From assembly GCF_027595985.1 (NCBI RefSeq), contig NC_073302.1, forward strand, positions 404,238,503-404,302,502: DNA of 64,000 bases, in the 5' to 3' direction. A program made the position numbers and the translations under genes. The DNA is from Sorex araneus. Lineage: Eukaryota; Chordata; Mammalia; Eulipotyphla; Soricidae. Shown piece by piece: positions 21,976 through 31,663 of the stretch (position 1 is the first letter of the stretch; each line of letters starts with the position of its first letter). The notes below the pieces were generated by a model. It did no database searches, was not told where the DNA came from, and saw only the letters and a program-made list of their open reading frames with translations.

Positions 21976-22655
21976 AGAAGAGAAAATTGAAAATAAAGTG
22001 TAAGCAAAAGACAAATCGGTTTTCTATAGGCAGATTCTATATCTTAGCAGAGATTCAGCCTTGGGCCATTGGAAGTAGATGAGCTAAATTTGAGATTCTC
22101 GCCCTAAATCCTGTCCTGTTTTACAGCCTTAGGCAAGGGTGGCCCAGGAGAAATACTTGTATTGGAAAATGAAAAAGCCTATCAAGAGCTCTATCTCCAC
22201 GTTTCCTCCAGATGAAGGGTAAAAAAGAAGAGAGATGATCACACCCGGAATTTTTTTTCCCCATACACCTGCCACTTCTGCCCCACTTCCAGCCTATAAT
22301 TCAATCCTAGACTTTCCATTTGGAGAAAGAAATACTATACCCCAAGAAATTACAGAATTAGCTAGACTTTCTGGTAGTGAGTAGACGTAAGTGCAGACAG
22401 ATGTCAATTTTATTAGGAAGAAAGCATCTTAACATAGATCCCACTGATTAAGCACAACAAAGTATTCCCCCGCAGTTGTAAAACTGTTCAATACAAGGCT
22501 GGAGAGATCATTAAAAGGATGGGGCGGCCTGAGAGGTCTCATGGAGGTCTCTTGGCTTCCATCTCAGGCACCACATGTCCTCCCCACTCTCCCAACTCCA
22601 CGGGTAGCAAACCCCAAGAGTCGCCCAAAGCAGGAGGGGATCAACTCATTACACA
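21974..22655. other. single-copy DNA, no gene seen
   Basis: Nothing recognised over 0.68 kb. Confidence 0.4.
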
Positions 22656-22760
22656 TTACTCTGGAGTATTGTGGTTCACTGGCTAAAAGCATCTGCCTTG
22701 CAAGTGTGAGGTTATGAGTTGCATCCCTGGTGCTGCCCACATGCTCCAATCATGCTGTCC
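22656..22760 (+). mobile_element. third tRNA-headed SINE type, fragment
   Basis: GTGGTTCACTGGCTAAAAGC, TCTGCCTTGCAAGTGTGAGG, TTGCATCCCTGGTGCTGCC: a tRNA-like A/B-box pair unlike the Sor head. Similar pieces may lie at 36476 and 38512. Confidence 0.45.
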
Positions 22761-23119
22761 TGGCAAACTGCACTGTCCCCCCTGGACAGGATAGAGTATG
22801 TGGTCTCTGCAGTGTGTGTGCAGACACTGGAGTCAGGATTGTGACCCCAGAAAGCACTGCAGCTATAGTGTAGGTAGCACCCCAGTCAATGTGCAACCTC
22901 TGGTCACCATAACCACAGTTACAGAGGGAGGAAAACATTTGAAACATAAATAAACCACAAGAGTGAGTGAGCAGGAAAAATCAACCCTGGATGGCTCCAT
23001 AGATCTTAGATGTAGAGCTACCAGATACGGAATATCAAGTAATCAGGTTTCATACACAAAACATTAACATTTTATATTTTGTATATAAAACATTAAAATA
23101 TTTTTAGAATTATATGTCA

Positions 23120-23290
23120 TTATTATTGGGGGAGGGTGATGTTTGGGCTATACCTGATGACTTTCAGAGGCGATGCTCAGAGGATTACTCCTGAATACAC
23201 AAGGATAAGCTAGGGGACTTATTCAGTGCTAGAGGTCAAACCAGAGTCAGCCGCATGCAAGAGCTTTACCGCCTATACCAGGCCCCAAAG
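23120..23290 (-). mobile_element. Sor A SINE, old
   Basis: Inverted body GAGGATTACTCCTGAATAC and head with CAGCCGCATGCAAGAGC. Confidence 0.7.
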
Positions 23291-23489
23291 GGCTATTTTT
23301 CCAGAATTTCCAGATAACATTATGAGAAAGATGTGGCTAGGCAGGGGGTGGAAATGACAGTGGGGTGGTAAAATGACATGATTCATCAGTACTAGTTACT
23401 ATTTGCCTTGCAGCAAAGAACTTGTGGGCACCATCGTTCTATACCTCCTATACCTCATTTGCCCTCACAATAGCCTCTCTGAGTTAATC

Positions 23490-23703
23490 CTGTTTTGTTG
23501 TTGTTGTTGTTTTGGGGGATTGTTTTTGGTTTTTTTTTTATTTTTGGGGGGTCACACCCAGCAATACTCACGGATTTCTCCTGGTTCTGCACTGGAGAAT
23601 TATCCCTGGCGGTGCCCAGGGGAACATACAGGATACCAGGATCAAACCTGGGTCAGCCATGTGCATGACAAAAGCTCTACCCACTGTACTATTGCTCTGG
23701 CCC
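23490..23703 (-). mobile_element. Sor A SINE
   Basis: Begins with (TTG)n and T9 as its inverted tail, then GGTCACACCCAGCAATACTC, ending CTATTGCTCTGGCCC at 23702. Confidence 0.88.
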
Positions 23704-24430
23704 ACAGTTCATTCCTTTTTATAAATGATTTGGGCTCAGAGAGACCTGAGAAAGAGCTGCAGAGACCAGACTTGTCCTCAGATACACTTGGGGCTTGTAT
23801 TGACCTTTTGGAAGTCACCACCTGAAACTTCATTTTCTTGGAGGATTTAGCTAAAGCCCATAGCTTTGATGCAGGTTTTTCTGTGATCTTTCCAGAAGAG
23901 ACTAGTACTTGCAGATGATAGAAAAATAAAGAATCCACTTTTAAGTTAGTTTTCTATTTTTACGAACATTCAGCATCCAAGTACAAGTATACCATCTTCT
24001 CTAAAACAAAACATTGATTTCTTTAACCTGGGTAGGATAACTATGATATTATTATAGTCCATCCTATGAGAGCCAAAATTGGATAAATAAGTAAAAGCAT
24101 TTACCTCCTCTCTCACTGCTAGTCACTCTATTAAATAAAATGCTAGCAATTCCTGTGGAATGGTGAGATAGCTTTTATTATCTTAGAAGTCATTAAGCCC
24201 AAGCGCTTAGAAAACTAACCTGTGAATCAATCTTTCCTTCCCAGAGTATTTAAGCACTGGATTTTTCTCTGGCATTAACTGAAAGAAATGACCCCAAGGA
24301 CTAAATAGATGTCTACAATTATGAACAACAGGCTAATTCTTAGCCCTACTGAGACAGTGATCTGAAAGACCCTTAGAAACCTGTGGCTATGGCATTCTCT
24401 TCATGCTAATTTCTCAAGTCAAAGTTTTTA
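23704..24430. other. single-copy DNA, no gene seen
   Basis: AT-rich. No repeat or gene was recognised. Confidence 0.4.
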
Positions 24431-24432
24431 TG

Positions 24433-24597
24433 GGACAGAGTGATGGTGCAGTGGATAAGGCACTAAACTTGCACACGACTGACTCAGGTTCACTCTTCAG
24501 CATCCCATATGCTGAGTCCCATCAGAAGTGATACTGAGCACAGAGCCAGAAGTATGGTCTTAGCACCACTGTGTGTGGCCAAAAAAAAAAATTTTTT
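24433..24597 (+). mobile_element. Sor A SINE, diverged
   Basis: GGGACAGAGTGATGGTGCAG head and CATCAGAAGTGATACTGAGC body, ending GTGTGTGGCC plus A10. Confidence 0.85.
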
Positions 24598-24661
24598 TAA
24601 GCGTTTATCTACAACTCAGGATTCCTCCAAAGCCAGACTCCTTAAAAAAATTAGACCCAGG

Positions 24662-25770
24662 ATGTGAAAAACTATGCACCCGACGGGCATGTGCACTCAC
24701 GGGCTCTCCGAGCAACTCTGTCTCACCGCCCGGGTTCGGTGCTCTCAAACCGCTGTGTGTGGCTGTTGGTCAAGGGCAGGCGACGGAAGGAAGAAGGCCA
24801 AACTGGTTGCTCGATCAGTTTATTTCATTCTCTCTCTCTGCTTCTCTCCTGGCTCTGGATCTCTCTCTGGATCTTGCCCCCAAGCCACTCTTACAGCCTA
24901 GTTAAATCCCCCCAGCATGAGGGGGTTGGAGCGTACACATAGGTGTGGTTACCATCAACAGGGATAAGGTTCCGTTCCCTCAGGGGATGCTTCTCCTAGG
25001 ACTGATTCTCTTTCAGCAGGAGGATCTACCCAAGGGTGGAGTCCCATGAGTGTGTTTCTCCTCTCCTCATCCAGCAAACATATAAGCAATCATAATGTTA
25101 ATCATTTTGTATGAACACAATAAGAAATGCATTAAAGCTTATAGAATTGCTCTCCTGGAGCCATCGTGATCTCAGACTACAGTGCTCAGGCCAGACTAGT
25201 CTTTCCTATCCCTAGCAGGGTCCTATTCTCATCGTTATTTTTGGATCCTGACAGCATTTGTCCATGATCAAGCTCTTAACCTATAGTTAAGAATTAGGCA
25301 CTTTGGCCAGGCCCATCTCGATGCCAGGGTAGCATATAACTCAGCACTTGCCCTGGATCCGTCCCGTCCCTCATCGGAACCCTGCTTTTGGGGTGCTAGG
25401 AACTGAGGGCAACTGAGGCTTAAGTGGAGAAAAACAGATGCCCGTGAGGGAATAATATTCGAGGCCAATTAAATCCCAAGTTTCAAAAGCATAATATTGT
25501 CTTCTTGTGTCTATACAAAAAGGACATTGTTTTTTTTTGTTTTTTTGGTTTTTTTGCTTTTTGGGTCACACCCGGCGATGCACAGGAGTCACTCCTGGCT
25601 CATGCACTCAGGAATCACCCCTGGCGGTGCTCAGGGGACCATATGGGATGCTGGGATTCAAACCTGGGTCGGCCGCGTGCAAGGCAAACGCCCTACCCGC
25701 TGTGCTATCGCTCCAGCCCCCAAAAAGGACATTGTTTTAAAGTAAATTATTCAAAAGACATAAGGAGAAG
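24662..25770 (-). mobile_element. solo LTR of a class II-like endogenous retrovirus
   Basis: In antisense, an AATAAA signal (complement at 24819-24824) is followed by about 157 bp of GC-rich R/U5-like sequence that ends in ...TTTTTCACA at 24662, consistent with a CA terminus. The rest resembles a U3 and is homologous, though diverged, to the LTR at 52455-53708 (shared GATGCC-GGGTAG, TTTTGGGGTG-TAGGAACT and ATTGTTTTA-AGTAAA blocks). No gag, pol or env sequence is attached. A Sor A and an L1 interrupt it, and homology resumes briefly at 26955-26975. This is an old inactive remnant. Confidence 0.65.
25533..25720 (-). mobile_element. Sor A SINE with 17-bp TSD
   Basis: Perfect CAAAAAGGACATTGTTT at 25516-25532 and 25721-25737. 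Near-consensus, with intact CpGs such as GTCGGCCGCGTGCAAGG, so relatively young. It lies inside the LTR. Confidence 0.96.
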
Positions 25771-25785
25771 AGAAAGGCAATATTT

Positions 25786-26940
25786 TTTTTTTGTTTCAGC
25801 ATTGTATGACTAAGACTTAAGCCTGAAAGCATTGTAATTTTCCACATGGTGATTCAATAAAATAAAATTCTTATTAAAAAAATGAATGCAAATCAATCAT
25901 TTGTTGATACTATGCCATAATTTATTTTTTTTAATTTATTTATTTTTAATTAGAGAATCACCGTGAGGGTACAGTTACAGATTTATACACTTTTGTGCTT
26001 ATACTTCCCTCATACAAAGTTTGGAACCCATCCCTTCACCAGTGCCCATTCTCCACCACCCGTAAACCCAGTGTCCCTCCCACCCTCCCCAATCCCATCT
26101 CCCCCCCACCCCACCCTGCCACTGTGGCAAGGCATTCCCTTCTGTTTTCTCTCTCTAATTAGCTGTTGTGGTTTGCAATAAAGGTGTTGAGTGGCCACTG
26201 TGCTCAGTCTCTAGCCCTCATTCAGCCCGCAACTCCCTTCCCCCACATGGCCTTCGACTACAATGTAGTTGGTGATCACTTCTCTGAGTTGACCTTTCCC
26301 CGGAACGTGAGGCCAGCCTCGAAGCCATGGAGTCAACCTCCTGGTACTTATTTCTACAGTTCTTGGGTGTTAGTCTCCCACTCTGTTATTCTATATACCA
26401 TAGATGAGTGCAATCTTTCTATGTCTGTCTCTCTCTTTCTGACTCATTTCACTCAGCATGAAACTTTTCATGCCCATCCACTTGACTACAAAATTCTTGA
26501 CCTCCTTTTTTCTAACAGCTGCATAGTATTCCATTGTATAGATGTACCAAAGTTTCCTCAACCAGTCATCCGTTCTGGGGCATTCGGGTTTTTTCCAGAT
26601 TCTGGCTATTGTAAACAGTGCTGCGATGAACATACATGTGCAGATGTTGTTTCGATTGTACTTTTTTGCCTCTCTGGGATATATTCCCAGCAGTGGTATT
26701 GCTGGGTCAAATGGGAATTCAATATCTAATTTTTTGAGAGTCGTCCAAATTGTTTTCCAGAAGGGCTGAACCAGTCGGCATTCCCACCAGCAGTGAAGAA
26801 GGGTCCCTTTCTCCCCACATCCTCTCCAACAGCGGTTGCTTTTGTTCTTTTGGATGTGTGCTAGTCTCTGTGGTGTGAGGTGGTATCTCAAAGTTGTTTT
26901 GATCTGCATCTCTCTGATGATTAGTGATGCAGAACACTTG
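25786..26940 (-). mobile_element. 5'-truncated L1 with apparent 3' transduction
   Basis: Flanked by a perfect 15-bp duplication GAGAAAGGCAATATT (25770-25784 and 26940-26954, the first base possibly by chance). On the minus strand the insert holds the C-terminal ORF2p (26909-26391, 172 codons open). This includes the cysteine motif C-x3-C-x7-H-x4-C, the [10 protein letters not shown] motif and the end at YGI-stop. The 3' UTR follows down to an internal A-rich tail near 25925. About 130 bp of further sequence comes next, including a piece of another L1 tail in the opposite sense (25796-25880), and a second poly(A) (T8 on plus) abuts the TSD. The extra 3' sequence is best explained as transduced flank. 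Confidence 0.85.
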
Positions 26941-26984
26941 AGAAAGGCAATATTAACTTATAATATAAGTTCAGTGTCCTAGGA

Positions 26985-27603
26985 TTCTCGCGCATCCTCA
27001 CGAGAGAATTCGTGCTCATGCTTGCTGCGGGGTCGGAGGTCAAAGTGATCGTCTCGCTGCCCGAGGAAGAAGATGGCAGTGGAGTCTCGCGTTACCCAGG
27101 AGGAGATTAAAAAGGAACCCGAGAAGCCAATCGACCAGGAGAAGACATGCCCGCTGCTGCTCCGTGTCTTCACCACCAATAACGGCCGCCATGGACGAGT
27201 TCTCTCTCGGGAACGTGCCATCCAGCGAGCTGCAGATCTACACCTGGATGGATGCAACCTTGAAAGAGTTGACTAGGTTAGTAAAGGAAGTTTATCCAGA
27301 AGCTAGAAAGAAGGGCACACACTTCAATTTTGCCATTGTTTTTACGGACCTTAAAAGACCCGACTATTGAGTTAAGGAGATTGGCAGCACCATGTCTGGG
27401 AGGAAGGGGACAGATGATTCTATGGCCCTACAGTCGCAGAAGTTCCAGATGGGAGATTATTTGGATATAGCAATCACCCCTCCAAATAGGGCACCACCAC
27501 CGTCTGGGCATGAGACCCTATTAAATTTTATTTGCTGTTTCTTGGAGTGTTTTTCATTCAGTTATGTAAAATAAACTTTACTCTTCCCCTCAAAAAAAAA
27601 AAG
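26985..27603 (+). pseudogene. SAP18: SAP18 processed retrocopy, broken
   Basis: Intronless copy of the mRNA for Sin3A-associated protein 18, a subunit of the SIN3-HDAC corepressor and of the ASAP splicing complex. The ATG at 27073 opens MAVESRVTQEEIKKEPEKP, matching the family N-terminus. The frame ends in homology to MRPY-stop at 27510-27524. Three disabling changes are visible. A deletion near 27190 shifts the frame (the copy resumes as MDEFSLGNVPSSELQIYTW), CGA has become TGA at 27368-27370, and a 2-nt deletion near 27509 shifts the frame again. A 5' UTR of about 90 bp, an AATAAA at 27570 and a poly(A) at 27592-27603 confirm retroposition. It lies just right of the interrupted LTR. A Sor A SINE entered its A-tail. 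Confidence 0.93.
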
Positions 27604-27775
27604 TGGGGGCTGGAGTACAGCGGGTAGGGCGTTTGCCTTGCACGCAGCCAACCTGGGTTCGATTCCCAGCATCCCATATGGTCTCCCATGCACCTCCAGG
27701 AGTAATTCCTGAGTGCAGAGTCATAAATAAACCCTGAGCATCATCAGGTGTGACCCAAAAAGCCCCCGCAAAAAA
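27604..27775 (+). mobile_element. Sor A SINE in the SAP18 poly(A) tail
   Basis: GGGGGCTGGAGTACAGCGGG head (CGATAGC deleted), then full body and CCCAAAAAGCCCCCGC plus A8. Younger than the retrocopy. Confidence 0.92.
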
Positions 27776-27797
27776 AAGTTACAACCACTTTTCTTTA

Positions 27798-27840
27798 CTG
27801 TGTAAACCAGAAATAACCCCTGAGCATTTGAAAAAAAAAA
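27798..27840 (+). mobile_element. 40-bp SINE stub with TSD
   Basis: Only the end of a Sor A body (CCAGAAATAACCCCTGAGC) plus A12 remains, between 22-nt repeats at 27776-27797 and 27841-27862 that match at 20 positions. It looks like an extremely 5'-truncated insertion. Confidence 0.6.
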
Positions 27841-27907
27841 AAGTTAAAACCATTTTTCTTTATGAAGTCCTTTACACTTTTCAAGTCTTCTAAAAGAAGA
27901 ACTTTTA

Positions 27908-28092
27908 TTTATTTATTTATTTATTTTGCTTTTTGGGTCACACCTGGCGATGCACAGGGGTTACTCCTGGCTCTGCACTCAGGAATTACTCCTGCCGGTG
28001 CTAAGGGGACCATATGGGATGCTCGGAATCGAACCCGGGTCGACCGCGTGCAAGGCAAACGCCCTACCCGCTGTGCTATTGCTCCAGCCCCC
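27908..28092 (-). mobile_element. Sor A SINE with TSD
   Basis: AAAGAAGAACTTTTA at 27893-27907 and 28095-28109. The inverted tail is (TTTA)n then GCTTTTTGGGTCACACC. CpG-containing head CGGGTCGACCGCGTGC. Confidence 0.95.
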
Positions 28093-28109
28093 TGAAAGAA
28101 GAACTTTTA

Positions 28110-28831
28110 AATTCTCTTCTAGGTGATGAAAATCCATTTCTAGTTCTATGCAGTTGCTCTTGTCAAGGAGGAAGCAGTTGGATTTTTAAAAAATTGATTT
28201 GTACTGCCATCTAGTGGTGAATATATTATTGGCACTTTCAGCACCCCGAAGAACCTTTTGTAAGGTTCCCCAAAAACAGTATGTATAGTGCAAATATACG
28301 ATGTATAGAGCAAATAGGTAGAGAAATCATTCTTATATGCAGCATAAAATGTCCCCTCGTATACTTTACACTATAATAAATATAAAAGTGGGGCCCAGAG
28401 GAAAGAACTACTCTATAATCACAAGGATCTCTTAAATTAGCTTTGTTATCTACATCATTAATTTTTTTCTTTTTCTATGATTATCCAAAATAATCATATT
28501 TGTTTCTCCCAGATGACTAATTTAATGGTCACTCTCTATGTAAAGACAGAATTGTGTAAAGGTACAGAAGCTAAACGATGCTTTCTGGAGGAGGTCCTAG
28601 CTCAGAACTTGCAGTCTGTGTGTCTTTGTACAAGTTATGAAATATTTCCATGGATAATAAAATTTATGAATAAAATTAAAAATCAAGCTATGAAACTTTT
28701 CCATGTAGAAAAGTTCCCAAATCTGCAAATTGAATATAATCATCAAATATACTTCAGGGAGTCCTTTTAGTGAAAGTATAATTAGCACTGAGACTAACTA
28801 ACACAAAGTAAAGTATTAATAAATCATAGTG
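28110..28831. other. AT-rich single-copy DNA
   Basis: A 97-codon frame at 28477-28770 (+) has no recognisable motif and is probably chance. Confidence 0.4.
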
Positions 28832-28998
28832 AGGGCCAGAGAGATAGTCCCATGAGATGAACACAAGCTTTGCATGCAGAAAGTCTGTAGTCAATCTCCA
28901 AGACCTCAGAGCCCACTAACCACCTCCAGGAGCAGTTCCCAAGCACTGCGCCAAGAATTGCCACAGAGCACTTGTGGGCATAACTCCCCTCCAACCAA
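28832..28998 (+). mobile_element. Sor A SINE, old
   Basis: GAGGGCCAGAGAGATAGTCC head, CTTTGCATGCAGAAAGTC, ending CTCCAACC plus A9. Confidence 0.75.
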
Positions 28999-29039
28999 AA
29001 AAAAATGAATAAATAAGAATAAATCAGGTTAAAGAAACT

Positions 29040-29665
29040 TAGGCACACCTACACAATGGAATACTATGCAGCTGTTAGGAGAGATGATGTCATGAAATTT
29101 GCTTATAAAAACATGGAGAGTATCATGCTAAGTGAAATGAGTCAGAAAGAGAGGGACAGACATAGGACTGCACTCATTTGTGGAGTATATAATAACATCA
29201 CATGAGGGTGATACAAGAGTATATAATAACATCACAGGAGGCTGACACCCAAGGACAGTAGATACAATGGCCAGGAGGATTGCCCCATAGCTGGAGGCCT
29301 GCTTCATGAGTGAGGGGAGAAGGCAGATGGAATAGAGAAATGATCACTAAGAAAATGATGGCTGGAGGAATCAGTCGGGATGGGAGATGCATGCCAAAAG
29401 TAGATAACAGACCAAACATGATAGCCTCTCAGGGTCTGTGTTGCAAGCCATGATGCCCTAAAATAGAGAGAGAGTATGGGGAATACTGTCTGCCATGGAG
29501 GCAGGGGGAGGGTGGGAAAGGGCAGGTATACCAGGGATATTGGTGGTGGGGAATGTACACTGGTGGAGGGATGGGTGTTTGATCATTGTGAGATTGTAAC
29601 CCAAACATGAAAGCTTATAACTATCTCACGGTGATTCAATAAAATTTTAAAAAAATTTAAATAGA
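29040..29665 (+). mobile_element. L1, 5'-truncated: ORF2 end plus 3' UTR
   Basis: ACACAATGGAATACTATGCA, then ATGCTAAGTGAAATGAGTCA (end of ORF2p), then CTGGTGGAGGGATGGGTGT and CTCACGGTGATTCAATAAAA. A 34-bp stretch starting GAGTATATAATAAC is tandemly duplicated at 29183-29249. Confidence 0.92.
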
Positions 29666-30026
29666 TACAGAAAAAATTTTTTAAAAAAGAATAAATCAAT
29701 CCCAATTAGCCTAATTTGCATAGCCCCTAAGGAGGCTGAGATAGTAGCACAACCCCCTAGCCATTTCAGTAGCAGATGGATCCTTAGACCCAGTGAGAGC
29801 CCAAGGTGAGGTCTCTGGACACTAGAACCACGGTGTGATTCAGCAAGTCTACTCCCAGGTATACCACAAGAACTGAAAACTTAGATTTAAACAGCTGTTG
29901 GTACACCACTGCTCATTATACTGTTAGTCACAATCACAAATGTCCCTCAACAAATAATATTGGATGAACAAATTGAGATATATACATACAGTGGGATTTT
30001 ATTTAGCCTTTAAAAAGAATTCACTT

Positions 30027-30190
30027 CAGGGACTGGAGAGATAGTACAGCAGGTAGGGTGCTTGCCTTGCATACAGCCAACCCAGGTTCAATCCCATATG
30101 ATCCCTTGAGCACCACCAGGAGTGATTCCTGAATGCGAAACCAGGAGTAACATCCAAAGTAATACCCAGGGTGTGGCCAACATCAAAAAA
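30027..30190 (+). mobile_element. Sor A SINE inside the old L1
   Basis: AGGGACTGGAGAGATAGTAC head and CACCACCAGGAGTGATTCC body. Confidence 0.9.
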
Positions 30191-30324
30191 GAAAAATCAA
30201 AGAAAGGGGATGTAATTCAGATACATGCCACAACAGGGGTGAACATTGAAAGCATTGTTCTTGATGCAATAAGTCAAGCACTGAAGGAATTTGCATGAGT
30301 CCTTTCAAATGAAAAAACCTAAAC

Positions 30325-30480
30325 TAGAAGTGGAGTAATAGTACAGCAAGTAAAGTATTTGCCTTGTATGTTGCCAACCTGGGTTTTGTCTCTAGCACCC
30401 CATACGGTCCCTCAAGTCCTGCCAGGAGTGATCCCTGAGTACAGAGCCAGGAGTAAGCCATGAGCACCAAAGAGAGGGGA
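30325..30480 (+). mobile_element. Sor A SINE inside the old L1
   Basis: AAGTGGAGTAATAGTACAGC head and CTGCCAGGAGTGATCCCTG body, ending near GCACCAAAGAGAGG. Confidence 0.85.
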
Positions 30481-30686
30481 AGAAGAACCAAAACAAGCCA
30501 AATCCAGAGAGACAGAAGGCAGAATAGTGGGTAGTGAGAGCTGAGAGGGAGGAAGGAAAAGCTATTGTGTAAGTGGGTAGAGTTTGAATTTGAGATAATA
30601 AAGTTCTGAGTATGAAGGAGGTGTTGTGCACAGTGATATGACTGTACTTCATACTTGTAACTCACCTTATACTTATAACATATATT

Positions 30687-30856
30687 TTTTTGCTTTTTGG
30701 GTCACACCCAGTGATGCACAGGGGTTACTCCTGGCTCTGCACTCAGGAATTACTCCTGGTGGTGCTCAGGGGACCATATGGGATGCTGGGATTTGAACCC
30801 GGGTCAGCCGCATGCAAGGCAAACGCCCTACCCTCTGTGCCATCACTCCAGCCCCT
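30687..30856 (-). mobile_element. Sor A SINE at the old L1 3' end
   Basis: TTTTTTTGCTTTTTGGGTCAC to CATCACTCCAGCCCC. Near-consensus, opposite orientation to its neighbours. Confidence 0.95.
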
Positions 30857-30864
30857 GGTTTAAC

Positions 30865-31050
30865 ATTTTAAATGTGAGAGATAGTATAGAGGTTAAGGTA
30901 CTTTTTTTTCTTGTGTCCAGTCCTGGTTCTATTCCAGCACCATTGATCTCCTGTAACCACTTGGTCTCCCAGCACCACTGGGAGTGACCCCCAGCACAGA
31001 GCCAGCGGTGGCTCTCAAATACCATGAGGTGTTATCCCAAAACAAAATTC
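30865..31050 (+). mobile_element. Sor A SINE, old
   Basis: GTGAGAGATAGTATAGAGGTT head and GGGAGTGACCCCCAGCACAG body. Confidence 0.7.
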
Positions 31051-31054
31051 ATTA

Positions 31055-31128
31055 AAAGGAGCGACCCTGGCAGAGAACAAGGAGTAGCACCAGGCACCGC
31101 TAAGTGTGACCCCCAAAAGTAAAACAAA
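31055..31128 (+). mobile_element. Sor A 3' fragment
   Basis: GAGAACAAGGAGTAGCACC, then CTAAGTGTGACCCCCAAAAG. Confidence 0.55.
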
Positions 31129-31202
31129 TAATACAATAAAATTGATAAATAAAAGAAGAAAAAACATCAGAAAAGTAGTACACGTGGTTCATATTTTGAC
31201 TT

Positions 31203-31365
31203 GGAGGCCGGAGAGATAATACATTAAATAGGGTGCTTGCCTTGCACACAGCTGACCCATGTCTTTCATCCCCACTACCCTTTATGCTCTCCAGAAGTGA
31301 TGCCTGGTCACAGAGCCAGGAGTAAGCCCTGAGCACAGCTGGGTGTGGCAAAAAAAAAAATTTTT
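31203..31365 (+). mobile_element. Sor A SINE
   Basis: GGAGGCCGGAGAGATAATAC head, GCTTGCCTTGCACACAG, then AGAGCCAGGAGTAAGCCC and A10. Confidence 0.87.
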
Positions 31366-31648
31366 TTTTCATTTGTAAGTAGAGCAACTTGGTTACTGTT
31401 TATTAATGCTGAGAAACAGTTTAAGTGAACCAATGAACCAAAAGATAAGCCAGATTCAGAAACATCTGTGGTTCTTGCCCCAGCAATGGGCCGGAAATCC
31501 CGTGACAGCTCAGCAGATGGAGAACCCAAAACCTTCTTTACATGCTTTGTATTCAGAATAACTCATTTTACATGGCAAAGGAGCTGGGGCGGGGGTGGAG
31601 GGGTTGGAAGCTAAAACTTTGGCCCAACTTTTTAAAACTGTTTTATAT
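31366..31648. other. single-copy DNA
   Basis: No repeat or gene was recognised. Confidence 0.4.
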
Positions 31649-31663
31649 TGAGGCACCTCCTTT

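Larger units (their letters stand above)
29835..30685 (+). mobile_element. old L1 (L1MA/MB-like) 3' region split by two SINEs
   Basis: Three co-linear pieces follow the L1M consensus. The first (29835-30026) has ATTCAGCAAGTCTACTCCCA and CAGTGGGATTTTATTTAGCC. The second (30195-30322) has GGTGAACATTGAAAGCATT and AATAAGTCAAGCAC. The third (30490-30685) has CAGAGAGACAGAAGGCAGA and AAAGTTCTGAGTATGAAGG. Sor A copies fill the gaps. Confidence 0.8.

Noticed and set aside
26391-26909. 172-codon intact frame as a possible gene
   Set aside because: It is the C-terminus of L1 ORF2p in a 5'-truncated L1 with TSDs, not a host gene.
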